Under the pieces are notes generated by a model. The model ran no database searches, was not told where the DNA came from, and saw only the letters and a list, made by a program, of their open reading frames with translations. This document shows positions 1 through 10,153 of a stretch of 64,000 nucleotides of DNA, piece by piece. Position 1 is the stretch's first letter. Each line of letters begins with the position of its first letter. The position numbers were made by a program, and so were the translations under genes. The stretch is taken from contig JASXTE010000015.1 in the NCBI GenBank assembly GCA_030280995.1, forward strand, positions 16,754,001 to 16,818,000, in the 5' to 3' direction. Source of the DNA: Hemileia vastatrix. Lineage: Eukaryota; Basidiomycota; Pucciniomycetes; Pucciniales; Zaghouaniaceae.

Positions 1-82
1 AGCGTCCACCTTCACTTCATCTTCTATTCATCACTGACAAAATCTTCTCTTATCTTTTTCATCACCTTTCACACCACAAATC

Positions 83-1674
83 ATGTCTGGATCCCCTGCT
101 GTTGACTCCTCTACTCTTCCTTGCTTCACTGCTCCAAGGTACTATGCCTGCAAACAGTGCATACACATGTGCAGACCTTGCACATTCACTCTTCCAAATC
201 CAGAAGCCAAATTCTACAACAGGGCTTGTGACTCCTGCTATTCCAAAAAAAAGAAATGTGACAGAGATGCCCACTATCCTATTCCTCCGCCTTCTCCTTC
301 TCACAAGTACATCTCCAGATCCCCTACCAGGTCTCCAGAACTTGGTCCATCCTCTTCCTCTCTATCTTCAGCTCCTTCCAGACGATCCAGAAGCTCAGCT
401 TCCTGCACTCTTCCAAAAAGACCAGCCTTAGCTTCTCAAGAAACTGCTTTTATCACTGCTAAATTAGCTCCAAAAGCTTCAAAATCAACCCCTAGGCTTC
501 TAGACCGCGTCCAGGCGGCCCGGCCGACGTCGGGCGGCCCGCCCGCCTCACCAAACAGCAAAAATCAGGGCCAAAACCTCCAAAAACGGCCAGAAAATAG
601 CCAAATTCATCCAGATAACAACAACAACTCGACCCAACTACCTCCTACTGCTCCCAGAGCAATGCAATCCACCCTTCCAAAATCCAAAAACATCAAAATT
701 TCCCAGATTTCTAAGAGAACTTCCAGAGAGCCCCAAGAAGAAACCAGAACACCACACACTGCTCCACAACAACAACTTCATCCCCAACTAAGACAAAGAA
801 ACTATACCTCTCCTCTGTCAGCCAACTACTCTTCTGACAGTTCCATCTCTTCAAATTCTCCATCCAGAAAAGAGCAGTCTGCTTCCAAATCCCCCTCTCC
901 TGCTCCATCCTTTAACAACCCTGGTACTCCATCACCAGCACCTCCTCCAGCTGAATCCAACAGAAATAACAAAAACAACAACAACCACAATCTCACTGCT
1001 CCAACTAGGCCCCAGGAACCTCATCATCCCAGTTCACCTTCTCAGGATCCTTCAGAGGAAGACCATGAGAATCCATATCTTTCCATAGTTGATCCACCCA
1101 CTATGACCATAACAAAATCGTCAGAGATCCAAATCCCAGCTGCTTACAGATTTGATGAGCTTCCAATCTGTAAGTACCAAATTAATTATTCCATTTCTTC
1201 AACAAAAACAATTACTGATCCAATTCTTCTTGTCTAGTTGGCACCCCTCCTCCTGAATCTATTATTGGAGTTGGCCAAACTCTTGAAACTTCTTTGACCC
1301 TGGATTATGGAGACATGAAGAAACACCTAAGCACCATGTGTTCCAATATGCTAAAAGCCTTTGCCCTTCATGGACCCTTGAATGACTTTGAAAAATCCCT
1401 GAGAAAGCGCCTACTGGACGACCACTGGAAAATGTCTAGGATCATTAAACACACCCTCCAGCACTCCATTCCTGCCTCTTCTTCTTCCTCCTCTGAACTT
1501 CCCTCTAATCCAATCCCTATAATCTCTCCAGCAGGATGCACTTCAAAGAACACAGTGCTTCCCACAATCCCAACGAAAAACAAAAACGTCATCACAATCC
1601 GGACCAGCCTCCAGAAGCTTCATCATCCAGAAAATGAGCTCCTGAAAAAGATTAGAAACATAAAAATAATATAA
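83..1674 (+). CDS. Cys-rich low-complexity protein, two exons
   Basis: Two open stretches join across a 68-bp GT-AG intron (1170-1237, GTAAGT donor, TCTAG acceptor, phase 1), giving 507 residues from the ATG at 83. The frame stays open to 1674 only after splicing, which supports the intron. The N-terminus (about residues 14-62) is Cys-rich: CKQC, CRPC, then RACDSCYSKKKKCDRD, which looks like the first half (C-x2-C-x6-C) of a fungal Zn2Cys6 cluster without the second half. Residues 65-340 are Ser/Pro/Asn/Gln-rich and probably disordered. After the intron comes a more ordered, Lys/Leu-rich segment and a basic tail. It lies on the strand opposite to element A, just past A's pol stop. It could be a host gene or an antisense accessory gene of A. 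I do not assign a function; a zinc-binding role is inference from the Cys pattern. Confidence 0.6.
510..549. repeat. GC-rich patch shared with the Ty3 A/B LTR
   Basis: A 40-bp GC-rich block in exon 1 of the gene at 83-1674 resembles 40611-40649 in the LTR of element B. Both have CAGGCGGC, a 6-bp spacer, then GACGTCGGGC and GCCCGCCCGCCTC, with one mismatch in the last 24 bp by eye. The surrounding sequence is unrelated. Confidence 0.6.
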
Positions 1675-1810
1675 AACAAGTAACAAAAAAAATAATTTCA
1701 GAATTTTTTTTTTTTTTTTTTTTTTTTACGGTCTACTGATATACTAAAATAAAAAAAATTAATAATTAAAATGAAATGAAATAAAATAAAATATAAAAAA
1801 TAATACAAAT
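1675..1810. other. AT-rich noncoding stretch with poly-T tract
   Basis: Noncoding. A run of more than 20 T lies at about 1705-1727, followed by A/T-rich simple sequence. I see no gene here. Confidence 0.6.
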
Positions 1811-2074
1811 GGTATCCCCCAGCCAATTGATGAGCTGAACCCCTGATACCTTACCCACATCCAAGTGCACCTTGATGTGGATACACAATTAAATCTTTTA
1901 AATGATTAATCAGAAAACAAAATTCAAAATTTGGAAATTCAGAAAATAATAAAAAATAATGAAACACAGAAACACATGAAATAAATAATAAATAAAAATA
2001 AAATAGCATTGCCCGGCCAATTGATGAGCCTTTCCCCACCAATGCTTGCCCACATCCAGGTGACCCTGATGTGG
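1811..2074. repeat. Two tandem double-hairpin units with compensatory stem changes
   Basis: Unit 1 (1811-1880) and unit 2 (2006-2074) each hold a hairpin around the conserved loop CCAATTGATGAGC, followed by a second hairpin CCACATC/GATGTGG. The outer stem is GGTATC/GATACC in unit 1 and GCATTG/CAATGC in unit 2. The inner stem is CAGC/GCTG in unit 1 and GGC/GCC in unit 2. Both stems changed on both sides while staying paired. The stretch lies 3' of element A's pol on A's sense strand. Confidence 0.6.
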
Positions 2075-2352
2075 TAACACCCTATATTTTTGATTTTATA
2101 ATTTTAAACAACCCTTATAAAAAAATTAAAAGAAAAAAAGAGAAAAAAGAAAATAATCTAAAACTACTATCTAGCAAAAACATAACTGCAAAATCAAAGA
2201 AAGTCCAGCTCCATAGATGGTCCAATAAGGGAAAGTCCGGTCCATAGAAATGATCACTGGCTGGGCTCCCTCCAATAAGTAAAAATGATGGGAGACCACC
2301 AGTGATCCACCACCAATCTGAAAGAACCAAAGATAAAGAAGCCAGTCCCAAA

Positions 2353-2870
2353 CCAGTTTAAAGTCATAGCGGACTCAAAACCTGAATAATAAACAACAGA
2401 ACTAGAATTCAACTAGGAAAAACAAAAGACTTGAAACAGACATTCTGGGGTAACTGTTCTACAGAGCAGCCAGCTCATCAGTTACCCCCACACTTGCCAA
2501 AATAAAATCTAGAAGCCCCCCCTGGGTACCTTCTAACAAATCACAACATTCAACTCAAAAAATCCAAACCAATAAGAGTGAAGAGTCCGGCACTTGAAAC
2601 CAAAGCAATTTCCAGTTTAAAGTCATAGAGGACTAAAACCTGTGAAAATTAACCAATACTAGGGTTCAACCAAACTAAGAGAAAGGGTTGGAAACAGACA
2701 ATCTGGGATAACTGTTGATAGAGCAGCCAGCCCATCAGTCACCCCTACACTTGCCAAGATCAAATCTAGAAGCCCCACCCATGGGTACCCTCTAACAAAA
2801 AAGTTTCCAACAAACAGATGCATAGCATCACCACAAAAAAAACCAAAATTAAAGAATGGTCCATAGTTTA
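2353..2870. repeat. Tandem duplication of about 259 bp with hairpin
   Basis: Copies begin with CCAGTTTAAAGTCATAG at 2353 and 2612. Both hold GAAACAGACA, a hairpin, ACACTTGCCAA, TCTAGAAGCCCC, GGGTACC and CTCTAACAAA. The hairpin in copy 1 is perfect over 10 bp (GGGGTAACTG with CAGTTACCCC, 2447-2488); the copy 2 version (2705-2745) has mismatches. Noncoding, just beyond the pol stop of element A. The stretch 2075-2352 between the hairpin units and this duplication shows no gene. Confidence 0.65.
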
Positions 2871-2884
2871 TCCTCATTGCGGAG

Positions 2885-5800
2885 TCAATCTTCTTCATGC
2901 CTAGTGCCTCTGGGATAAAAACTCTTCACTTGGTCTGCAGCCACCCTCTTTTTCAAGACTGCACCATCCAACTCTTCCAAAACATAAGAACCTCCAGACA
3001 CCTGAGATCTGACTCTGTAAGGTCCATTCCATCTGTCAGCAAAAATTTTTCCCCACTGACTCTCCAAACTTCTATTATACACCAAAACAAAACAACCAGG
3101 TTTCAAGGGATTCCTGAGTCTATGAGCTAACTTCTTGTCCCAGTATCTGACTGATTGATTCCTAATCTTCATCATTCTAGAGTATGCCTTCTCTTGACAT
3201 TCCTCTCTACATTCCAACTGTTGCATCCTGGCACAGAGCAAATCTTCTGTTGTTTGCACGTCATTCCAATCAATTCCAAGATAAGAGACAGCTTCCAAGT
3301 CCACTGGTAGAACGGCTTTCTGACCAAACATTAACTCATAAGGAGAATAGCCAGTTGTCCTCTTCACAGTGACCCTATCAGCAAATAAAACCAAGGGTAA
3401 ATAATGCCTCCACTTTTCAGCGCTATCCCCACACATCTTCACCAAAGCATTCTTGATAACTTGATGACCTCTTTCAACCATTCCTTCAGCTTCAGGATAA
3501 TACGTTGTAGCCACTCTAATCCTAGAACCCACACTAGCCACAGCTTCTTTAAATTCAGCACCAAACTCTGGCCCACCATCAACAGTCACCAACTTCATCA
3601 ACCCATACCTATAAATCCACTCCTTCTTCAAAAACTCTGCCACATTCTTGGCAGTCAAATTAACCAGAGGCACTGCCTCAACCCAACCAGACAAATCATC
3701 CCTAGCAACAATCAAGTATTTATACCTGCCCTCTTTAATATGGACAGTATCCAGACTGACCCTTCCAAAAACAGTTGATTCACCAGTAGCACGGCCCATC
3801 TCTTTAGGTTTCAAGTGACTTCTTCTTTGACATTCTTCACAAGATTGAACCCAACCCTGCACAGCCAACTTCATACCCGGCCACCAAAATCTGTCTGCTA
3901 CTCTTCTATAAGTCTCCCCAAAGCCTCTATGACCAAGATCTTCATGCAAAGACTTCAAAACCAATTCTTGACCCTTCTTCTGAGTCACCACCACTTGAGG
4001 ATTAGGATGTCTCCTTCTCATCAACCGCCTTCCTGACACATAAAATCCAGGACTTTTCTTCTTGATTGCCAACCAAGTATCATCATCACAACTATCTGGC
4101 CTCTCCAAGGTCAACAGATATTCCACCAAAAGAAAATAAAACCCAGATTGACCCCAGGTCTCATCTTCAAAATCCAACAAAACAACATCCAAGGGTACAA
4201 ATCTGTCATCAAAATCACCAGTGTGAACATGAGCCAATTGAGCAGCCCAACCAGGACACCAATCCTTAAATTTTGGCACGTCCTTCTCTTTCCACTGAAC
4301 CTTGTGAGAATCCAGTTCACTAACAAAAACACCCTTTTCCAATTTTGAGCTGTCCCAAACAACAACTCCATCTTCATCAACAAAAACATCCTGATCACCA
4401 GAATCAAGATCAGATCCAGCCAGTTTAACCTCTTGGGGGAGGTCAGAACAATCATCCAGTTTAGCCTCATGGGGGAGGAAAGAAAAATCCTCAGCACCCT
4501 TTGTGCTGGCCCTAATCACTGGAACATCTTCGTCAAACTCTTCAGAATCAGAATCCTCATCTGTAGGTGGCCTCCTTGATAACCCATCAGGCATAGTAAA
4601 AGTTTTACCTGGTTTGTGTACCAGGTCAAAAGAAAAATGTTTAATAACTGCCACCCACCTAGTCATTGGAGCATTTGGAAGACTAGGTGTATTGATCATC
4701 TGAACCAAAGATTTTGCATCCACCTGCAGCTCAAAATGCTGCCCCCACAAAACCGTCTGTAGCTTCTTTAAAATTTTAGCTACACCACACAATTCCAACT
4801 TAGGTTGAGAATACCTAGATTCCACCTCATTAAACACCACAGACTCATACCTTACTGGCCTGACCCTCCCAGTCTTATCCTCCTGAGACAACACAGCACC
4901 AGCAGCAATATAACTTGAGTCCACTGCCAGATAAATCTTTCCAGCGCCAACACCATAATCCAACTTGTGAAGAATTATATCTTCACCCACAACCTTTTTC
5001 AGCTTCTGAAAAGCCTCTTCACACTCTTCCGTCCATTCCCAATCTGCATCTTTTCTGGTCAACCTTCTTAAAGGTGAAGCCAACAAAGAAAAATCCTTAA
5101 TGAAAATCCTGACATATACACATACACTCAAAAATCCTCTGACTTCAGTAGTATTTTTAGGCCTTGGCCATGCCTGAATTTTATTAATCTTCTTCTTCGC
5201 CATAATCCTTCCCTCTTTACACACCACATGACCCAGAATTTCCAAAGCAGGAACACAACAACAGAATTTTGACCCTGAAATGGTCAAAACAGCCTCTTCA
5301 ATCCGGAACAACACTCTCTCTAGAGTTATTGCATATTCCCACACAAACCTCCTTATGCCAGGGTTCTCCGCTAACACCTCATTACCATAATCAGTGGATG
5401 GTCCTTTAATTCCACCATCATCAATAAAAATACCAGCATGAGTAGGAACCTCATCCTGCAAAATCCAAGCCATCTGTGCTTGATAAACTGCCACTGAATT
5501 AGTTGCTCCTTGAGGCAACCTAGTGAGCTGAAATCTTCCCAAAGGAGTCTCAAAAGTTGTGAGAGGCTTTGAATCCGTATGGAGTTCCCTCTCATCATAA
5601 CCACCCATAATATCACCCAAACCATAACACACCCTTCCAGCAAAAGCTTCAACAAAATCCTCTGCACTTGGCGGCATACCAGCGTCCTTGATAGTGACTC
5701 TATTAAAGGCTCTAAGATCATGAACCACCCTCAACTTTCCATTCTGCTTCTTTACACAGAACACCGGACTTGAGTAACTGGATGTTGATTGTTCATATAA

Positions 5801-7030
5801 CCCAGTCCTGACTCTTTCCCTAATAATCTCCACAAAATCCTCTCTGATAGCTGCTGGAATCGGAATAGGTTTGATTTGCCAAGGTTCATGACAAAAAACA
5901 GGAATCAAGTAAGGTTCCCCATAAGAGTGCTTCAGAACACCCCTTTCCTCCTCAACAAATGCCACCTCTTTTTCCCTTAGCACAATAACGTGCAACAACA
6001 ACTTCTTTTCTTCCTCAGACAACCACCCATCAGGACCAAAATTAACAACTTTCAATCTTTCCACGGTCACCCTCGCCGTCTCTACAAATTCTGGAGGATT
6101 CTTCACCAAAGGAGTACAGTACAGATCTCTTGACAAAGGAGGTCTCTTCAAAGGCAGATTCAAACCCACAGGCATAGGCTCATTGACAGGCCTAATCTTC
6201 TGCGCTACCTTCTTATACTTTGCCGCTCCACCTTCAACTTGAGGGATCTTCAGGAATTCTTCACCACCAGACCTGGAACAAAAACCAAGGGTTTCCCCAT
6301 TGCTCACATGTGTGGCCAAGGTAATGTTTTTGACAGGTGTAGAAGAAACCCTAGCGGTGCACAATTGGGAGGGCTTACTTTTAGACCACAATCTCACCAC
6401 TCCAAAACTTTTCCGCAATTCCACATCTTCATCCTCACTTCCAACTTCCAAATCTTCAAATCTTGATTTGTCTTCTGAATCACATCTTCTAAAATTGTGC
6501 AGTTTATCCTCATACTGGAGGTCCAAAAATTGATCTTGACGATCATCATGCTTCGAACTTTTCTGCAGTTTAACCTCATGCTGGAGGCCCAAAAATAGAT
6601 CTTGATGATCTTCACAAAAATATTTTGCATCTTCTTTCTTCATTATCTTCAGATTTTTTTCTTGATTTTCTTGAATTATCTTGAAATTTTTATCTTCTTT
6701 TCTTGAGTTTTCTTCTGTCCTACAAAAATAACCAGGGGTTTCCCCAATTCTCACAGGTGTGGCCCAGGTAATGTTTTTGAAAGGTGTAGAAGAAACCCTA
6801 GAGGTGCACAATTGGGAGGACTTACTTTTAGATTCCAATCTCACCGCCCCAAAACTTTTCTGCATATCTTTCAATAAAGATATATAACCAATCTTCTTCT
6901 TTAAACTTGAATTAAAAATAAATAAGAATCTTGAGAGAGAACAGAGACTTGATAAAAAACTTGATGAATACTTGCAGAGAAGAGAAACATTAAAAAGAGA
7001 AAGTTGAAAATCCACTTGGTATATCTCCAA
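2885..7030 (-). CDS. pol: Ty3 pol polyprotein (RT, RNase H, integrase) of element A
   Basis: Open for 1381 codons. The order is a degenerate N-terminal linker, reverse transcriptase (FIDDG active-site box near residue 536), RNase H (VDSSYIAAGA near 702, with the downstream MPDGLSRRP tail), and integrase with an HHCC finger (LGHRGF, CEECQRR) and D,D,E residues near 1093 (SLDT), 1148 (TVDGGPEF) and 1185 (VERGH). FIDD replaces the usual YxDD, as in other basidiomycete elements of this type. The open frame starts at a TTG, not an ATG; the first ATG is at 6865. In sister B this frame is entered by -1 frameshifting from gag. In A a 1-nt deletion near 7075 breaks that link. Residues 58-105 and 207-255 are an internal duplication. 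The catalytic domains look intact, so only the join to gag is lost. Confidence 0.85.
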   Translation of the reverse strand: MEIYQVDFQLSLFNVSLLCKYSSSFLSSLCSLSRFLFIFNSSLKKKIGYISLLKDMQKSFGAVRLESKSKSSQLCTSRVSSTPFKNITWATPVRIGETPGYFCRTEENSRKEDKNFKIIQENQEKNLKIMKKEDAKYFCEDHQDLFLGLQHEVKLQKSSKHDDRQDQFLDLQYEDKLHNFRRCDSEDKSRFEDLEVGSEDEDVELRKSFGVVRLWSKSKPSQLCTARVSSTPVKNITLATHVSNGETLGFCSRSGGEEFLKIPQVEGGAAKYKKVAQKIRPVNEPMPVGLNLPLKRPPLSRDLYCTPLVKNPPEFVETARVTVERLKVVNFGPDGWLSEEEKKLLLHVIVLREKEVAFVEEERGVLKHSYGEPYLIPVFCHEPWQIKPIPIPAAIREDFVEIIRERVRTGLYEQSTSSYSSPVFCVKKQNGKLRVVHDLRAFNRVTIKDAGMPPSAEDFVEAFAGRVCYGLGDIMGGYDERELHTDSKPLTTFETPLGRFQLTRLPQGATNSVAVYQAQMAWILQDEVPTHAGIFIDDGGIKGPSTDYGNEVLAENPGIRRFVWEYAITLERVLFRIEEAVLTISGSKFCCCVPALEILGHVVCKEGRIMAKKKINKIQAWPRPKNTTEVRGFLSVCVYVRIFIKDFSLLASPLRRLTRKDADWEWTEECEEAFQKLKKVVGEDIILHKLDYGVGAGKIYLAVDSSYIAAGAVLSQEDKTGRVRPVRYESVVFNEVESRYSQPKLELCGVAKILKKLQTVLWGQHFELQVDAKSLVQMINTPSLPNAPMTRWVAVIKHFSFDLVHKPGKTFTMPDGLSRRPPTDEDSDSEEFDEDVPVIRASTKGAEDFSFLPHEAKLDDCSDLPQEVKLAGSDLDSGDQDVFVDEDGVVVWDSSKLEKGVFVSELDSHKVQWKEKDVPKFKDWCPGWAAQLAHVHTGDFDDRFVPLDVVLLDFEDETWGQSGFYFLLVEYLLTLERPDSCDDDTWLAIKKKSPGFYVSGRRLMRRRHPNPQVVVTQKKGQELVLKSLHEDLGHRGFGETYRRVADRFWWPGMKLAVQGWVQSCEECQRRSHLKPKEMGRATGESTVFGRVSLDTVHIKEGRYKYLIVARDDLSGWVEAVPLVNLTAKNVAEFLKKEWIYRYGLMKLVTVDGGPEFGAEFKEAVASVGSRIRVATTYYPEAEGMVERGHQVIKNALVKMCGDSAEKWRHYLPLVLFADRVTVKRTTGYSPYELMFGQKAVLPVDLEAVSYLGIDWNDVQTTEDLLCARMQQLECREECQEKAYSRMMKIRNQSVRYWDKKLAHRLRNPLKPGCFVLVYNRSLESQWGKIFADRWNGPYRVRSQVSGGSYVLEELDGAVLKKRVAADQVKSFYPRGTRHEED

Positions 7031-7103
7031 GGGAGATGAACTACTACAACCTGGGATTTCCTCATCTCGGGGAGAGTTGTAGCACTAGGGCGATCAGCCC
7101 TCA

Positions 7104-9475
7104 TTACTCTAAAAAAGACAGACTTTCAATAGAGCCTGAGCCACACTCCAAAAAACCAGAGGCAGCACCCACTTCCTTCCTTCTCCTGCAGCAGTCCATG
7201 CACTGGCACATTGAAGATAAACCAGGCCTAGTCTCCCAACCATCCTCTCCAGGGGATGATAACCTCATGTGAAGCCTCCTTTTGTCTTCACCAGTCAACT
7301 CCAAACTGATTCCCAAATCAAATTGATAACCAATTCTTGCCTGAAAATCCATCAAGAATGGCACGCCCAAAACTGCTTTTACATTACCTTTAGCAATGTA
7401 AAAATGAACCTTCCCTGAGGCTCCTCCAACATCTAACTTCACAAACTCTGAAGTTCTGACCAATTCAGTGACATGGCCACCAATCCCTCTCAAATTCCCA
7501 CCAATACCAGTTTTGATGGGGAGGCCCATATGGGTTGCCTCAAACAAAGAAATCAGGTTTATCTGAGAACCTGAATCCACCAATGCCCTTGCCTCCCTGC
7601 CATTCAGAGTGACATTGACATATCCCAGAGGAGCAGAAAAATGAGTCTCCAACCCCTCACCAAACTTTTCAGCAGAATCACAAATGTATTCTACCTCACC
7701 AGAAGAAACCCTTCTCCTGGTCAACAACTTCTTCTGCCTATCAGCCAACCCTGGACTGATAGCATACAATTCCCCATAAGATAGGGAAACCTGACCCTGG
7801 TTCATCCTTTCCAGGACAGAGTCTATAACATTAACTTGACCAGACACTACTGGCCTCTCAAAGTGAGCTATTTGCTTCACCACCTTCGTCCTAGAAGATT
7901 CTTGAGGACCAGCACCACCAACAGATTTACCATTAACAGGAACCAAACCAGATCCCTCACCAGAACCTCTGACTCCAACAGGCTTTGGCAATGGAGCCAA
8001 AGGGACATCCTCCTCAGAGTCAGAATCCACCTCCATCGGCATTGGCTCACCATTCAGGTCCAATGCACCAAACCTAGGGGGGCCCATGTCAGCCATACCC
8101 TTCTGCATCTTGTACAGCTCCTCTTTGCTGTACCTCTTCCTAGCTGCACTCAGCTTAGGATCACCCTTTGAAGCATTTGACTTTGGTTGGGCCTGAGAAC
8201 TGCTCTTAGGCCTACCCACCTTTCCTGCTTCCACATCATAAACACCAGCCAAGCATTCACCACTTGACTGTCCACCACATGAATACAACTCCAAACCACC
8301 AAAAGAAGTAGAAAAAGAGACCTTATTGACCTCCTTCCCCTTTCCCTTGACGTCGTCATCTACCTTAACAGAAGACTTCCCCTGATCAGGAATCTCCTCA
8401 AACCTTGGCCTCCTTTGATTGAGACCACCTCTTCTCCTGACCAAATCAACAGGAGCCTGCCCCTCACTGGGCTTCACAAAAGAACCGTCAGGGAACTTAA
8501 AAACCCTGCCATCAAACTCCACTTTTCCTTCAGACACATCTCTATTCAATGCCCAACAATCATTGGACCTGTGCCCCCTCCTACTACAATAAGAGCAAAC
8601 CCAAGGATCACTCCTACCAGCCCTTCTTTCAAAGTCTCTTGGCTGAGAAGGTGCCTTATCAACCTTCTTGGCCTCTTGGACAAAAATGTGCAGCTGTTTT
8701 GTCAGATCAGCCAGCTGCTCCACCATTGGGTCCCTCTCCTGTTTGGGAACCTGCACCAAATTCTTCTCCTCCTTCTTCTCCCTAACTTCCTCTTCAGCCA
8801 AACTTTGCTGACATACTTGGCACACCCCTCCTGATAGGTGTCCACAGCCAATAACTTCAAATGGGCCTCAACAGCCTCCTTCACCTTATCCAAGGCAGGC
8901 AACTTCTGGTCCCCATTAGAAAGAGTTTTCATCAATTCCTTTCTTGACAACTCCTTCAACACATCCATCCTGACATCTCTAGCCAGGGCAGACCAAAAAA
9001 CATCTTTGGCAGCATTTTCATGTGCCGGCTCCTCCACTTCCACCAAGTATTCCACCACAGGATCAAGCTGTAGCAGAAACTTCCTGTAACTATGTAAGTT
9101 ACCAACACCACCATAAGATTGCCATTCACTTACAACCTTGTTCAAGTCCACCATAGTGAACCTGACACCCCATCTATCCACCATTTCCCTACACAACAAT
9201 TTCCAATCCCTCTTCTTGTAGCCAGACATGGCCACAATCTCCTTCTCCACTGACCTATCACCAATGAAGAAGATAATCTGCTTCACCATGTCCAGGTAGG
9301 AAGCACCATCCACTCCAGCAGCAGTTTCATACTTCTCTAGAAACCACTTGACATCCTCCCCATTAAACTTGGTACCATCCCAAGTTTTAATCCTCACACA
9401 CTCCCTAAACATCACAGAAGGAGGACCATTCCCCCCACTGACAGTCACCACAGGAATAGCAGAACCAGAAGCCAT
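7104..9475 (-). pseudogene. gag: Ty3 gag-protease of element A, frameshifted
   Basis: The start at 9475 (MASGSAIPVV) is the first ATG and is conserved in B. A 10-nt deletion near 8803, seen by alignment with B (which has AATTGAGGCT there), shifts the frame, so the N-terminal and C-terminal halves read in different frames. The second half holds a CCHC zinc knuckle (CSYCSRRGHRSNDC, about 8580) and a retropepsin with VDSGSQINL near 7580. The frame ends at TAA 7104-7106, three codons after a TTTTTTA heptamer (7116-7110). Gag builds the particle and protease matures it; the break should prevent a full-length product. Confidence 0.85.
7110..7116 (-). promoter_or_regulatory. -1 ribosomal frameshift heptamer (TTTTTTA) of element A
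   Basis: In the gag frame the codons are TCT TTT TTA GAG TAA, so the heptamer is aligned as X XXY YYZ. Eight bases downstream lies a small stem, AGGGC/GCCCT with a TGATC loop. The shifted frame leads to pol in B. In A it runs off because of a 1-nt deletion. Confidence 0.7.
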
Positions 9476-9545
9476 TCCTCCTGACCAAAACACCAAAAAG
9501 AGCCAACCAAAGAAAACAGAGATTCCAAAGAACTAGCAAGTTCCA

Positions 9546-9562
9546 CCCCACGTTGGGCGCCA
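9546..9562 (-). other. Primer-binding site of element A (tRNA-Lys type)
   Basis: On the minus strand TGGCGCCCAACGTGGGG follows the LTR end after four bases (TTTC). It begins with TGG, the complement of CCA, and resembles the complement of a tRNA-Lys 3' end. The same sequence lies at the matching place in B. Confidence 0.75.
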
Positions 9563-9578
9563 GAAATGTAGACAATCC

Positions 9579-10142
9579 TGATAAGATTCAATATAATAGA
9601 TTAGCTATGTAATGGACTTAGATGGACAATGGACTTGGAGTGGACGAGTGAGGAGGAGTGGACGAATGAGGACAGGACAGAGAAAAGAAGGAAACAAAAT
9701 GTTACCTGATAAGATTCAATATAATAGATTAGCTATGTAATGGACTTAGATGGACAATGGACTTGGAGTGGACGAGTGAGGAGGAGCGGACGAATGAGGA
9801 CAGGACAGAGAAAAGAAGGAAACAAAATGTTACCTGATAAGATTCAATATAATAGATTAGCTATGTAATGGACTTAGATGGACAATGGACTTGGAGTGGA
9901 CGAGTGAGGAGGAGCGGACGAATGAGGACAGGACAGAGAAAAGAAGGAAACAAACTGAGAGAGAGAAATAAGTAAATAATAAATTAAGAGAGATAGAAGT
10001 TTGGATGCCGACTAGATAGTGAGTCGACATCCTTAAATATGCTTAGGTTAGGGTATGCATATAGATAGTGATAAAGGGTCTGCTAACAACGGAAAGTATA
10101 GATATGGATATATGAAATAGTAATGCTTATAGAATATTAACA
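9579..10142 (-). repeat. copia 3' LTR with three 128-bp tandem units
   Basis: Units start at 9579, 9707 and 9835 with TGATAAGATTCAATATAATA. The first two end in AAAATGTTACC; the last continues into the unique part of the LTR. Confidence 0.88.
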
Positions 10143-10153
10143 CCCACCCGTGC
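10143..10153 (-). other. Polypurine tract of the copia element
   Basis: The minus strand reads GCACGGGTGGG directly before the 3' LTR and right after the TGA stop. It is the expected start point of plus-strand synthesis. Confidence 0.6.

Noticed and set aside
2447..2488. Hammerhead-ribozyme-like CTGATGAG on the minus strand
   Set aside because: The required GAAA box and the stem III/GUH cleavage context are not in place.
3404..3778. Plus-strand frames of up to 124-128 codons opposite Ty3 pol
   Set aside because: Antisense shadows of the intact pol frame, with the same set repeated opposite B's pol.
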